NCBI GenBank assembly: GCA_020284085.1 | Contig: JACEVL010000285.1 | Span: forward strand, 237,001 to 301,000 | Reading direction: 5' to 3' | DNA: 64,000 nucleotides | DNA from: Aporrectodea caliginosa | Taxonomy: Eukaryota; Annelida; Clitellata; Crassiclitellata; Lumbricidae | Shown: positions 43,190 to 56,540 of the stretch, in pieces | Numbering within the stretch: the stretch's first letter is position 1 | Layout: every line of letters starts with the position of its first letter | The notes under the pieces: generated by a model | The model's database searches: none | Told to the model about the DNA's origin: nothing | Seen by the model: the letters and a program-made list of their open reading frames with translations, nothing else | Translations under genes and position numbers: made by a program

Positions 43190-43970
43190 CACTTTCAGGC
43201 GCTCTTGAAGGACCATAAATATGCATCTCTGTTCATATTAATTTTACGCCATGCTACTGACTTTTTTGAATCAATAGGTTTGGGTATCTCGGAACATGGT
43301 GTACAATAAAATGGTATGGACATAAATTGGATCCGAGCACCTTTGGAAAAGAACAGGGCTGGGCAAGGTCTCTTCTGAGGAACAAAGCGCTTCTTCCTCT
43401 TGGACAATCGGACGATCTTCCTTTTCAAGGTCGTTTACCTTTATTTTCAAATATTAATAACTCGGGATCTGCGAGGAATGAGGATACTTTCCAGTCAAAT
43501 GTGTTTGATGTGGTAACTTATACACGTTCAGCAAAGTTCTAATCAGCATTGTATGACGGACGCCTAACCGTGAAGTTCATGGTCACTTGACATGCCATTG
43601 TTAACCATTGGTTTCACAGAACTACAAGTGTTAGAATGGTGCTCTCGATACCTATTTACTGGTTCTGTGGTTCGCGGATACCAGGAACAGGTATGGACAA
43701 CATTGTACGACCACCAGATGACCTTGCAGCTAAAGGTCATTTGACCTCCTGTGGTTGAGTTATGGTTTTCTGATTAACTGCGAGCAACATAATTGTGATT
43801 ATGGTTTTTGTTTTGTTCACACAAATTATATTAGTCATTATACATTGTTGTTCACAGAAAAAGAGGTACAGCAGGGCCGCTCTTTAAATAAGTCTGAAGC
43901 CCTTGCTGCCTTGCGAGTTGGTGCTTGCTACCAAAGGCTAGGTTCCCAACAGAAAAGGGGTTGACGTCAG
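43190..43970. other. No assigned gene
   Basis: On the minus strand near 43430-43330 there is an acidic frame VNDLEKEDRPIVQEEEALCS followed by an AG|GTGCTC-like donor. Its acceptor is weak, so it is only a possible further exon of the mini-exon gene. The rest shows nothing. Confidence 0.3.
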
Positions 43971-43974
43971 GAAG

Positions 43975-44985
43975 GGTATATTGTTGTAAATCTTCTGTCA
44001 CTATCTTTTTCGTCCGGCAAATGCACGCTCGATACCGGGAGCGAAGCGCGAGTATTGGGAGGCTAGGATTGCTCTCTCAGCAAAGGACCCCAAAAGGCTG
44101 TGGTCGACACGGCGCAGAGAGCCGCCCCGCGACCCCACCTTCTCTGCTGAAGTGTTCGCCGAACACTGCTGCGGAAAGATCCGCTCCGTGCGAGATGACA
44201 CTTCGGGCTCTCCTCCGCCTCAGTTCCCACCAACGAACTGTAGCCTGTCCACTCTGAGTGAGGTTACTCCTTTCGAAATCGGGCTGCTCTTGTCTTCTTG
44301 TGGAGTCCTAAACCAAATTTATGCAGACGACACCCAGGCTTACGTTCACTGTCCTGCGGCTAAAGCGGCCACTGCTGCCCACTCCATGCAGCTTGCTATA
44401 AACTCCCTTGGTGGCTGGATGTCGTCGAATCGACTCCGGCTAAACCCTTCTAAAACGAAATTTATCTGGCTTGGCACCAGACAGCAGCTGGCAAAACTTT
44501 ATCTTGGCGCTTGGAGAGAGTTTTGCGCGCGGCTGCGCGATTGATTGGTGGCATCCCTAAGACGGGTCATGTTTCTCACTATATGCGGGATGTCCTGCAC
44601 TGGCTGCCATTACCACAACGCATCTCATTTAGGGTCTCTGCCTTCGTTTGGCGCAGCCTCGTTGGTACCGCACCTGCTTATCTCCTGCAGGAGCTCTGTC
44701 GCTCTATTTCTGCCAATAATGGCCGCCGACCTCTTCCCTCTGCAGTCCGCGGTGACCTGAGTGTCCCATTTGCACGCACTTCTATTAATGCAACATCGGG
44801 CCTGCTCGGTTGTGGGACCGAGTACCTGGAATGGGCTTCCTCTAGAGCTCCGTCTCCTACCTAGGAACTCTTCACCTGCATTTTATACCTCTCTGAAAAC
44901 TATTCTTTTTCAGCCGTGGTTGGGCCGGGAGTGCCTCTGAGTAAATATCTTACAGGGGCGCTATATCAAGTTTCATTGATTGATT
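43975..44985 (+). pseudogene. CR1-like LINE, internally deleted
   Basis: Linker YWEARIALSAKDPKRLWSTR and AEVFAEHCCGKIRSV (between endonuclease and reverse transcriptase), LSEVTPFEIGLL, then a jump straight to NQIYADDTQAYVHC (catalytic YADD), MQLAINSLGGWMSSNRLRLN, and after another frameshift VLRAAARLIGGIPKTGHVSH, RDVLHWLPLPQRISFRVSAF and SINATSGLLGCGTEYLEW. It ends GTGCCTCTGAGTAAATATCT, GGGGCGCTATATCAAG and an ATTG tail. The tail is the one shared with the SINEs. Most of the reverse transcriptase is deleted. Confidence 0.9.
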
Positions 44986-44999
44986 GATTGATTGATTGA

Positions 45000-45644
<645 letters not shown>

Positions 45645-46879
45645 TGCTGTATTTATGTCGGCCAGTTGCACCCTACTGCCTGTATGGTGGTCAGTAGTAC
45701 CACAGTTGTTAACACCGTTTTCCCGCTTATTTTTCCATGAAATCACTTTTTCTCGTTTCTTATTTTCGTATCGTTTTCTCCGTTTCTTAAATTTATTGAA
45801 TGCGACTTTATTTATTTATTTACTGTTATTATTTTGTTTCATTTTCTTTTGTCTGATGTCCCTTATGTTGTCTCCATTCTACTTGAGAAAAAAATAGCAC
45901 AGTACAAGAAATAAAATTTATTAAAGTTATTTTGAATTTTTAAGTTATCCAAAATGCGAAGTGTTGTCTGTGCACAGTGTAATCGTCGATTGACTGATGA
46001 ACTGACTGATATCAAGTTCTTTTAGAAGTAAACATTTTAAGAAATTGTTTTAATGAAGTAGGCCTACACTCTATAATTGCAACGTTCAGTTGATTATTGT
46101 GTTAGCTTATGTCAGCATATACTGCAATAGGTTGGAATTCGCAGTTAAAATGGGCCTAGGATTAGAAGACGCCATTAAAATGGATATTGCGTCTCTGAGT
46201 AGAGTCCTTGGTAATTTTTGTATCTAGTGCCACGCTATACTAAATCAGCTTTGGAAGCTCCCGACAAAGGAGGTCTGCTTTTATATATGCCAATATGTGT
46301 GCCTGTCTGTAACTTGTATGCGTCTGTCTGTATGTTTGTGTATGTTTGCTATACTTATTCTGCTTTGTATGTGTAGATATGTGCCAATGTGCATGTCTGC
46401 CTGCCTGCATGTGTCTGTCCGTCTGTCAGTCAATGACCACCCAAATTACTTTGAACCCGCTTAGTTTCCAACAAACACAGGGGCGGTGTGATCCTTGCAC
46501 TATTTGGTTTGAATTGGCTGCCTTACATACAGTGCATGAGTTTCATCGGGTTTATCATATTTGTCTTTGAACTGTACTTTTGCCTGGATTAGACGTCATA
46601 AATACATTGGCCCTCATGAATACAGTCGGAGTCAGAGAAAAGTACCTTTATCAAAATAGAAACTATTTTGTAGAAAAGCATATTCAAAAGTCGCAACAGG
46701 ATTTTCGAATGCCTCTACCCGTTTAAAAGTTAATTGTGAAAACCGCCATGAGGTAAAATTTCTTCAAGATTGCAGCAGGAGGGTTAGGCTAATGTAATTA
46801 TAGGTGAAATTCAAAGGATCAGTCTTTTGACCTCAGTTTAATGTAATTAGTAGTGTACTGTAATTAGTAATTTATAGAG
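45645..46879. other. No gene seen; TG-rich tract
   Basis: A TGTCTGTATG-type imperfect tract spans about 46285-46440. No coding or transposon signature was recognised elsewhere. Confidence 0.4.
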
Positions 46880-47299
<420 letters not shown>

Positions 47300-47300
<1 letters not shown>

Positions 47301-47880
47301 AGTATGTTCTTTAACCAATTGCTAATCGCACTTTGGTGTACATGCATCTTTTAAACACAGGTAAAAAAGTATATAGCCTCCTGACTATAAACGTTTTTCG
47401 CATCAAGTAAGTGAGAATATCCCTTAATAAACCAACTGCCAAACGCACCTTGTTGCAAATCAATAAGAAAGTCTGCCAATCTTGATCAGACCTTATATAA
47501 CATCCTAGTGATAACAGTTTTACGCATCAAATTATCTGCGGGAGGAATGATACGGTCACGAGCCGAAATACTTATAAGGTTTAATAGGGGAAGCAATTCA
47601 TGTAACACATACCCATTATCCACAAGGACCGATGAAAAAAGGCGGGAATCAGCCTTCATGCATAGCTGCTCAAAAGACAGGGAATCTCTAAGAAGATAGT
47701 GATAGTGGATCAAGCGACGAATCAAGGCTTAAAACTTGTCTTTGTCACGCTGTCCCACGAAACCCCCAGGCGGTTGAGGCATACGGCATTTCTGCCAGAG
47801 TAGTGGCTCGCACAACGTCATACAGATTTGGCAAACGCAGGCCATGGGCGACCCAAGTTCGCAAAACGTAAAAGGATTGA
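47300..47880 (-). pseudogene. LINE C-terminal fragment
   Basis: The frame at 47486-47725 reads RDSLSFEQLCMKADSRLFSS, VLVDNGYVLHELLPLLN and MRKTVITRMLYKV, the same family as 32500-33020. The upstream match to that copy continues to about 47880 (CCATGGGCGACCC and AAAAGGATTG), where the TTAA element at 47885 is inserted. Confidence 0.8.
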
Positions 47881-47884
47881 TTAA

Positions 47885-49000
47885 TTAGCCTTATTCGTGT
47901 AACAATCGAATCAGATAATTAATTAGACAAGAGAGTGACTGTAATTAACGGCATATGATAACGCGTGTCACTGACTGAAAACGACACATATGCAATATAC
48001 AAAATATTTGAATATGAGCAACTAATTATCGTGTCATAAAGTAGCCTAGATAAAGCGAGGCAATAATCACTACGCAATGAAGTTGATTTCTTATCAAGTT
48101 TTTTTTGTCCACGACGCCGAAAACTAAGCATAGACAAGATAGACCTTCAAAATAAGCAACTATTTATAATGTCATCATGTAAAAGGCCATTAACCCGTTG
48201 GAGGTGAGGTGGGGTATGACAAACCCCATGGCTATTCTACGCTGCTTTTTCTACGGAAAACGTAGAACCAGCTTGGATTATTTTTGTCTACCTTAGTGAA
48301 TGTGAAATACGGACACTTTAGGACACTTTCAGGTACTTTTGGACGCTATTTTTTTTATTTCTTGCATATTAAAGTGAAATTATAATTTTTCGTATACATA
48401 TTGATTTTAATGAATGAAAAAAGTTACGGCACAGTACCGAAAAATTGTGCGATTATAAGATATTACTGCATATAGTGTTGCATCGATGCAAAATTGATCC
48501 ATAATTAATGGTATTATGTCACGTGTTCTCAAATGTTACATGTTTCGAAGGCCACGAAGATCCCATTGCAAAGGGCCGCTTTGATTGTGAGCGCCACCAC
48601 GCTGGCCATGTCAGTTATGATTGAAAACTGTTATTTGTTCCTGAAAATCACCAGTTTAGCCGATAATTGGTAACATAACCATAGTTTAGCTCACAATTTA
48701 TGTTATGTAGTTGATTTTGCGACTTGCAAGTAATTATATGTATTGGGGTATGTCAGACCCCACCTCACCACAAACGTTACAATGCTTCACCTCACCTCCA
48801 AAGGGTTAAGTATGAGAAAGATGGGCGACTGCTTTCAAATATCTTATTATCTGATTCGATTTGTTACGCGTAATTGCAATGTGTGCGAGTAAACAGAATA
48901 ATGTTATCTACAGTCAGTGACACTCGTTATCAAATGCAGTTAATTACAATCACTCTCTTGTCTTATTGTGTGATTCGATTTGTCACACGTTTAAGGTTAA
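47885..49000. mobile_element. TTAA-target element with 90-bp inverted repeats
   Basis: The left arm TTAGCCTTATTCGTGTAACA through GTGTCACTGACTG (47885-47975) is inverted at the right (48898-49000), with about 85% identity by eye. TTAA flanks both ends (47881-47884 and 49001-49004). No transposase. It interrupts the LINE fragment on its left and contains a second TTAA element. Confidence 0.87.
48194..48805. mobile_element. piggyBac-like MITE (612 bp)
   Basis: CCCGTTGGAGGTGAGGTGGG and the right end CCACCTCACC...CACCTCCAAAGGG are inverted, between TTAA copies at 48190-48193 and 48806-48809. Palindromes GGGGTATGACAAACCCC and GGGGTATGTCAGACCCC lie just inside each end, similar in style to those in 51987-53000. 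Confidence 0.87.
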
Positions 49001-49009
49001 TTAATAAAT

Positions 49010-49102
49010 AAATATGAGAGTGGAGGTGAATACCACTACAGGTGAAAGACCCCAGAGGTGAATCGTCCGCAGGTGAAACGTCCGGAGGTCAAAGCCCCTA
49101 GA
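49010..49102. repeat. 16-bp minisatellite, left part
   Basis: Units such as AGGTGAAACGTCCGG, AGGTGAATCGTCCGC and AGGTGAAAGACCCCAG. The array continues at 51485-51545 after the transposon insertion. Confidence 0.85.
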
Positions 49103-51484
49103 TAGGGTGTTTCTAAAAAAATGAAAGTTTTTGAAAGTTATTCTCCAACCCATCATTGCGTGATACTAGATGGAAAGAGTACCCAGGACATTTATTAGAA
49201 TTTTAAAATAATATTCAGGACTTGCACAAACCAGTCAAAGTTTTTTTCTGTTGCTGGGGTTACATTTTGGGACTCTCTCCTTGTATCTGTTCTTTCTGTT
49301 CAGTCACTAATTTTCTTTTTCAGATTGCATTTCCGCGCTATAGCCTGTCTCTCTGTCTTAGCGGATAATAGTGTTTCAGTAATAGTGTTTCAGTAAAATC
49401 GTCAAGTGAAATAGTAAAATACTAAACAGCAAACACACTGAATAGTAAACACGCATGAACACTGTAAACTGCAGTGTAGTGGTAGAGTAGCAGTGCAAAG
49501 TACATAAAATAATCATTCAGTACAATCATTAAAACACCATAGCTGCAGAGTAGCAATGTAGCATCTACTGAATGCAATGAACGGCGAATGCTATACAAAA
49601 CATTATACCCTCTATTTAAATTAAAAATTCAGTTACCACAAATCCATCAATAGCTCATGTTGCCGTTTTCTCTGGAGTTCTTGATAGCTGCTCCCCTTAC
49701 TGACACACTGAACTTGCTTCTAGTGCCCTTAACTACTTTCGTGTGTTTTTGTTCCTCGTTGCGTATTAACGAGGCATTGAATTCTGGAAGCAAGGCAACT
49801 CCCGTTCTGCAAGATCGTTCACAACCTTCACAGAGGTGGCAAGCATTTGTTCTTTATATATGATTCTAGATGTAGCCATTCGCTGGAGTCAATTTGCAAG
49901 AATTCCTCATCCAGGATCTTATAAAACGCCGTGTACATGACGTAGTCATGTAATACCTTTGTTTCTGGATTGATGAATAGTGGAATCCGTTTTGGAGGTT
50001 CATCGTACCACTCAGTATCCTAGAGCCATGACCAGTAATTTCTTTACTTCCACCGAGACATTATCGTTGAAGAATCCAAATCCTATCAGTTGCTCAGACA
50101 GGTATCATAATTAATTGGCGACCAAATGCTGTGGTGGCAGCTTCTGCGACCTCCATGTCAAGGTATGCCGGCAGACTACAAAGCAAGAGGCAGATAATTT
50201 CTTGGAGCAGCTGCAGATGATGGGCTCTGGGCCCAGTGTCATACACATTACATAGCAGCCAATAGGAGACAGACCTCACTGAGATGCTTCCTTATTTTGT
50301 TCGCGATATTATGGAGCACACGACTTCCGGGATTCGGAGGACCCTAGATGCAATGGTTCATATTGTTTGCGAATAGCCACAGTATCATGGAGTAAATGGA
50401 TCTGGCCATCCACCGGCACGGTGAATTGCTGCTGGATATCAGAAATGGATTCCACTGTAAGACGTTCCATACAGAAAGCAATCGACAGCTCCAGCAGTTC
50501 ACGGTAGTCATCTGGCGCTTGGAATTTCGAGCTGTGCTACTCCAAACCTTATGTCACTGTTTTCCATAGAGCGATAATCGATGCGATACTTTTTATCGTC
50601 AAGGTCTGTGGAAAAATCTTCGGAATGAACGAGAAAAGAAGCTGGATCTGTTCGTTGCTAGAAATCTTTGAAATGCCCAAAAAGTGCTGTTGCAGGAGGC
50701 TTTGAGACATAGTAGATGCGAATCATCCTCTCCAGCATGATCTCTAAGACGTGGTGCGGCGTGTTAAATGTTGGAACTCGGATCATCCTGGATCTGTCCT
50801 GATGGAGCCATTGAAGAAATACTTGAGCAGCCTTCCTATCCCCTTCCTTTTATCCGATCTAGTACTGCATCCACTTCAGGAGTGATCACTTTCACCGTGC
50901 CTAAATATCACTCTCGGCTTTGAAGTTCACGGATCTTCCACAGGATCAGGTGACAATGTAAAACTGTTGCTGTCCGGACAATAATCCATCATAATAATCA
51001 TCACCTTCCTGAATATCAGCTCTGGTGGTAGTGATAATGTTACAAAGTTCTGCGTGTTTTGTCATCACTGAATGATTTGCTGCAGTTGTTTTGAGCCTGA
51101 ACACGCATTTGTTCTTGAGCGTGAGGTTTCTATCTACAGCGGCTATCGTTCCTCTCCGACCATTTTCTGTCTTTGCCTCGAAAACCAAATGCTCTTGCTC
51201 TGTTTTTTTTTATTAGGGAGCACTGTTAAACTAATCATCCAAGTGGTCTTGAAACGTTTGCTGATTTGAACAAATTTTCCAATGCATAATTTAAGAATAA
51301 ATGGTTAAAACCGAAAAAATGCGCTTTTACAGAATTTCAACTGGTTTGTGCAAGTTCTAAATATTGTTCAATCTTCAAAATATTTTTGGCTATAGAGTCT
51401 CAATATAATCCATCACCAAATGGTTGGTTGGACGATTAGAAAAAATATACATGAAAATTCTCCATTAGGGATGGGAACACCCTA
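49103..51484 (-). mobile_element. hAT-like element, 2.4 kb
   Basis: TAGGGTGTTTCTAAAA and GATGGGAACACCCTA ends, with a perfect 8-bp duplication CCCCTAGA (49095-49102 and 51485-51492). The minus strand carries badly decayed pieces of the same transposase as in the elements at 20821 and 25078, for example EVAEAATTAFGRQL near 50130 and TTTRADIQEGDDY near 51000. The sequence just inside the ends (TTCTCCAACCCATCATT) is shared with the element at 25078. Confidence 0.92.
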
Positions 51485-51545
51485 CCCCTAGAGGTGAATC
51501 GTGGGGAGGTGAAACGTCCAGAGGTGAAAGCCTCTGATATCGTGT
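51485..51545. repeat. 16-bp minisatellite, right part
   Basis: AGGTGAATCGTGGGG, AGGTGAAACGTCCAG and AGGTGAAAGCC continue the array of 49010-49102. Confidence 0.85.
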
Positions 51546-51986
51546 ACAGAATGAAAAGAAGGCGTATGGCCTTTGAAATTTTGCATTCAGGTGATCAACT
51601 TAACTGCATTTTTATTTTTTGGCTATGAGGTAGTAAAATCACCCATAGACCCTATTTACGAGACTTTTTATTCTAATATTTAACCATTGCATCAACTGAG
51701 CAAAGGGGTGTACAAACTCATGCACATAAAACACGCACTAAATAAACGGCTCGGATCAAAAATAAAAACAAACAGCATCAATTGCACAACTTATAAATAT
51801 GTATGCATGTCTACAAGTTTACGAGTGATGCGCTCTACATCATAATGACTGCAACAGCTAACTAAAGAAATGACCAAAGAAATAACTAAAGATATGTGAA
51901 AGTTTGTAATAGCGACCGTTTGGTCTGGACTCTGCTCATTTTTCAATGTTTATTATAGAGATCCTTTACTAATGCTGTCCGTTTAA

Positions 51987-53000
51987 CCCTCAGATTACCA
52001 GAATTTTTTGCTACACTGAGTACCAGTGGGGTCAAAAATGACCCCAATACAATTTTTACAATAAGTTATTTGTTTTTTGCATTTTTATTTATTGCCATGA
52101 AAACAATAATTATTAAAGTATTTGGAATATGTATAGGCTGTTGAAATGAATGAATTTTTAATTTAATAGTTACAGATTAGTGTTCCAAGTGACCGAGTGT
52201 TCAATGTTCAAAACTAATAATTATGGACAATTTCTGGTCATTACAGTTACTGTTTGAAGTTCATACAGGTATACTCGGCAAAAGCGACCTCATTGCGCTT
52301 ACTGGCGGGCTGGCGGCACAGATTATGTTGGAATTCTCATCACTTTCTAATGATTTTGTCCACTTGTCAAATATTGTTCTAATAGTTGCAAGTTGTTTAG
52401 GATATTGACGTTCACTTCTGCGCACCGCATCGTCAAATCTAAGGGAACGTGATATTTTCTGGAACCGATTTCTAGTCATGCTGTCGCTGAAACATCGTCT
52501 AAACTCTGCAACTGCTGTACTGCTTCATGTCATGACTTGTCCGAATTATCACTCCATGTTTCACCATAGATGGCACTCTCTTTCTTATTTATCCACTTCT
52601 GTTTCTTATATAATTGGTTTCCTCATAACCAGTTGGACACCTGTTAGCGGATGGTCATAATTCTTTTAATAAATATACCATTTAAACAATTTATAATAGT
52701 TTGTCTTTGTTAACAATACTTATATAATAAATGTTAGATCAACAGAAATGTATTTTGTTATTTTTACATATGTCAGAATTAATCAGTTTACGCTGGGGTC
52801 AAAAATGACCCCACCTGTACTCAGTGTATAAATGGAATACTCGCGCCACCTGTTGTTAGAAAATGTAAAATAAAACTTGGAATTTTGTACAAAGCAGGAA
52901 TACCTATAAAGTCACACAATTTCGTTATGGGGAAGTGGGTGAGCAGCACTAATGCAAACTACCTCTGGGGTCACTTTTGACTCCAGCGGTAGTCGCAGGT
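51987..53000 (-). mobile_element. piggyBac-like deletion derivative
   Basis: Flanked by TTAA at 51983-51986 and 53001-53004. The ends CCCTCAGATTACC and GGTAGTCGCAGG are weakly inverted. Inside them lie TGGGGTCAAAAATGACCCCA palindromes (52030 and 52795) and an inverted pair CACTGAGTAC / GTACTCAGTG. A piggyBac transposase fragment is encoded on the minus strand. Confidence 0.85.
52261..52479 (-). pseudogene. piggyBac transposase fragment
   Basis: MTRNRFQKISRSLRFDDAVR followed by LATIRTIFDKWTKSLESDEN matches the segment of piggyBac-type (DDE_Tnp_1_7) transposases that precedes the first catalytic Asp. The expected 'DE.L..F+GRC' block does not follow; the frame ends in SLLPSIPV. It is a short remnant of a protein usually near 550-600 residues. 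Confidence 0.85.
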
Positions 53001-53004
53001 TTAA

Positions 53005-53625
53005 AAAAAAAATCTGTTTTGGTGATAGGTCATTGCAAACTCAGCTATAATGAGCACACTAACCGTTCACTGTCGGTGGGAAGACGAGACAGCAAGGGAG
53101 AAGACTGACCACCTGCCCTCATATGCCGAGACCAAGAAAATGAAGTCGCCTGAGGGCTAGTCTATGAGACTGCTTTTCTTCTTCTTCTACTTCTTCATCG
53201 TAGATCATTTTAAAACCAATTTATTGGAATAAATATTTTAAATTAAAAAATACTTAAAGATTTTACATGTATATGGTATTACTCCACTTTGGATTACTCT
53301 ACAAGAAAAATTATTCTGTAAAATGCGTGCATATTCTGGAAGCAACAATTACAGCTGGTTGGCCCCATAGTGGGGAGGACCGCTGGAACCGCGTCTGCAG
53401 TTGGTTGGAGCTGGACTTTGAGATAAGTATATTATTTACACATGATTTCCTGTCTTGAGATTTCACAGCCAAAGTCCAGTTCTAGACGTGAAAATGTGAC
53501 CGATATCATGAGCTTGAAAACAATTGGCCACTCACTACCGTCAGTCATCAGCCTTCATGTCTAGTATTGGTATGTAAAAAAATCTATCTTTGAATACGTA
53601 TGTCTATGAAAATGTACAGTCTTAC
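53005..53625. other. No gene seen
   Basis: No recognisable domain or repeat. A 63-residue plus-strand frame near 53267 is unremarkable. Confidence 0.4.
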
Positions 53626-53663
53626 CGATGTCTTCACCGCCTGATCATCTTCTGATGCAAAAT
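53626..53663 (-). CDS. Putative mini-exon 1 of an unidentified gene
   Basis: 38 nt between acceptor AACTGCTTTCAG and donor ATCG|GTAAGACTG. Read from phase 1 it gives FASEDDQAVKTS and exits at phase 0, matching the exon at 42970-43012, which in turn matches 42659-42689. The joined peptide is Ser/Thr/acidic. The evidence is only splice-site quality and phase agreement, and the gap of 10.6 kb is large. Confidence 0.35.
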
Positions 53664-55394
53664 CTGAAAGCAGTTTTAAACAATTCGTTACAAATGGAAA
53701 AACCCCTTCTTGTTTCTAACAAATAAAATACAAAATTGCATAAAATATTAATATTTTGGTTTTTAGTGGCAGTTTAAAATAGTTAAAGACCTGACATGAA
53801 ATAATTGCATATCAATATAGGCATCTGTTATACTCAAGACAATCTAGAAATAAGAATAAAAATAATTTTCGAACATGAAAATCGACATTTTTTCTCATTC
53901 CATGCAGCTAGGACACTATTCACAACAACACAAACTTCGTGAGTTTAGGACTACGGTACACAAAAAGGTAAAACTGTTTCCAGAGGAATCAGATCTCGTC
54001 CTCTAGGTCAGCTGAAAGTGCGCTTCTGATGACAATTTACCTATGGACACAGAGAGAGACTGAAGGTAATGGGTTTTGCTTCGAACACCTAGAAGATAGA
54101 AGAAGAAATCTCCAGAGCAGCCAACCAATCACTAGAGTGGAGATAGCAGACAGCTATCGTCGAATCAAAAAGGCATCAGTGCAAATATACTGCATAATCC
54201 TTTCTTTCAGCAGTCTGTTCAAGGTCTTTGCCTTGTTGGCCAAGGATCTATGACATTGTTATCTAGTCTCAAGCAATTCCTGCTTCAGTAAAGGTGGCTG
54301 CTATATGGGAACATCGAAGGAGATGTCCCAGTATGGGGACACCAAAACAAGCACTTTGTAATATCAGGCAACTTTGCACTGGCAGTTGACGTATGCCACT
54401 AAAGGCATCCTGAAGGGCGACGCAATGTGCCTCTAGTGTTGCCTCTAATGTTCAGCCTCTATAAATGGGGACTCTGAATAAAGACTTGGTTTCTAAAAGT
54501 AAAATCCGATAAAGTAATGGACGACGATTGAATTTGATGGAGCATAACGTTCACATTTACATCTGTTAAAGTGCAGTCAAAGAGATTATTCAAGGGAGAA
54601 TATTGCACTGATGTCTTGGGTAACATTGGGTTAGCCACCCACCAACGCAGGTCACCCAAGGTAACCTTTGCGAAGGTCAGATTTCATTGAGTGCAATATC
54701 GGATACAAAGGAAGCAAAACAAGAGGGGACCTTGGACTGTTGCGGTACAGCTCACGTGAGAAGTCTAGGCAGGTATCAATGTCCGCGGCAGCATCGTTTA
54801 AACTACGCAACCAGATTAGATCCACAAGGTTACTGACGCAAACAGATACGATATTATTCAGTGCAACTCCGATTGTAGAGTAAAGCAAAACGGGAGTGAA
54901 CCTAGAACCGTTCCCTGTTGTGGAGGCATTCTAGAAAAAAAGCCAAGGGATAAAATAGGCCCATCGCTCAACGAAAGCTACACCACCGCCGACCAACTGA
55001 GTGAAAAAAAAGCAATCGGAGCCGTTTTACATCGAAGACTTGAGCTAGTTACTGCCGTCGTCGTCACCCTCATAATCGTGCGAGCTCTATCAGCTGCTAC
55101 CTATGCTACACAAAGACTTAGTCAATAACTTTTGTCATTTTCGAATTTGTAACATAATTACTAATGTTGTCTTATCTAAAAGGGATATTGGTTCGTAATG
55201 GTAATCGCAAGCTACAGCTTTCTATGGCTTATTTGGTTTGTCTTCGATAACACGCTACAGACTTTCAACTTTACTTTCATATCAAAAGTAGACAAATACG
55301 TGTCGACGCAGTTTTAAAAATCATGAGGTAAACCTAGTCCTACCTGTCAAACAGTTGACTATGGCTTTAAGACCTAATATCCGAATACTTTCTG
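53664..55394. other. No assigned gene
   Basis: Overlapping open frames at 54459-54888 on both strands and 54029-54253 show no domain I recognise. No transposon ends were seen. Confidence 0.35.
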
Positions 55395-56040
55395 CGTTAT
55401 TTTCCATTGTTCACCTTCTAGACTACTGTTCGTGACTTGGGAGTAACCCTTGACAGCATCCTCGACTTTCTCCTCTATGTCCAATTATGTCCACGCTTTT
55501 GTTTGCTCACACATAGATTAATGTAACTCGTCACATATTGGTCTCTCGCCTGCCACCTTTTCAATCGGTACTAAATGCCACTGCCCGCCTTCCTCGCTTC
55601 TCACATATCTCAGCCTTAATGATCGAGCACTTACACTGGCTTCTGCACATTGCCCACATTCTGTTTAAAGTTATTTTCTATACTTCCAGAGCGTTGATGG
55701 GTCAGGCTCCACGTTATCTGTATGACCTTATCCGTCGTCCTCCTTCAGCTGCCTCTGGTCGCCCTCTCCGTTCGTTAGACCGACATGACCTCTTAGTGCC
55801 TCGGAAGCGGACTGCTACAGTAACTGCCCAATACCGAGCTTATGCGTCTGTTCGTTTTTTGCTCTGGAACGATCTATCCTCTATGACACGCTCTATGATC
55901 TTAACTGGTGGTACTTCTGTCTTTGTCGTATACTCTTAAGACTTTTCTTTTCTCGCGGGCTCCTCGCACTGGGAGCGCCTCTGATTAGGTAGTCCTGTTA
56001 GAGGCGCTTTAGAAGTCCGTGCAAACAATACAATACAATT
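55395..56040 (+). pseudogene. CR1-like LINE C-terminus
   Basis: Open pieces: VLNATARLPRFSHISALMIE, HLHWLLHIAHILFKVIFYTS, ALMGQAPRYLYDLIRRPPSA, RPLRSLDRHDLLVPRKRTAT and YASVRFLLWNDLSSM, in the order typical of CR1-type LINE ends. It finishes GGGAGCGCCTCTGATTAGG, GAGGCGCTTTAGAAG and an ATACA tail. It is inserted beside the dispersed repeat at 56070. Confidence 0.88.
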
Positions 56041-56069
56041 ATCTGATGGCTACGCGCAGTTTCCGTGAT

Positions 56070-56540
56070 CATAATCTTTATAATTTCTAGATACGCCACT
56101 TAAAAGATAAGGGCAATAGTTTATGCAAGAGGACTGCTTCGTGTCAGACGGAGTTTTCGGAGAGTTATCAAATGGAGGTTTAAGTCCAGTTGCCAAAGAG
56201 ACATGAGAGATGATTCAGAGGAGCTGTTAAGGCGGGGTTGGTTACATAGTGAAAGATTGAAAGGTTCAGGATCAGATGAGTTAAAGTAGGAATTCTTGAA
56301 GAGGTGAAACTTTAATTTTGAATGGAAAGCTTGATGGATTATGGATAGAGGAGCCTGATGGATATTATAGTGGTTGAGTGACAATACTGATGAAGGAATA
56401 AAACATTTGAGGAATTCAGAAGCGGCGATCAGTCCAGAGTCGAGGTGTAGTGCAGGATATGGCTCGGTTCGAGAAATTCAGCATGAATAGTAATTGGGGG
56501 TCGAGAAAGACTAAGCTAGGAGGATGATTGAGTAGAGCTG
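56070..56540. repeat. Dispersed repeat, copy 2
   Basis: Counterpart of 38690-39190. See that entry for the shared words. Confidence 0.75.
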
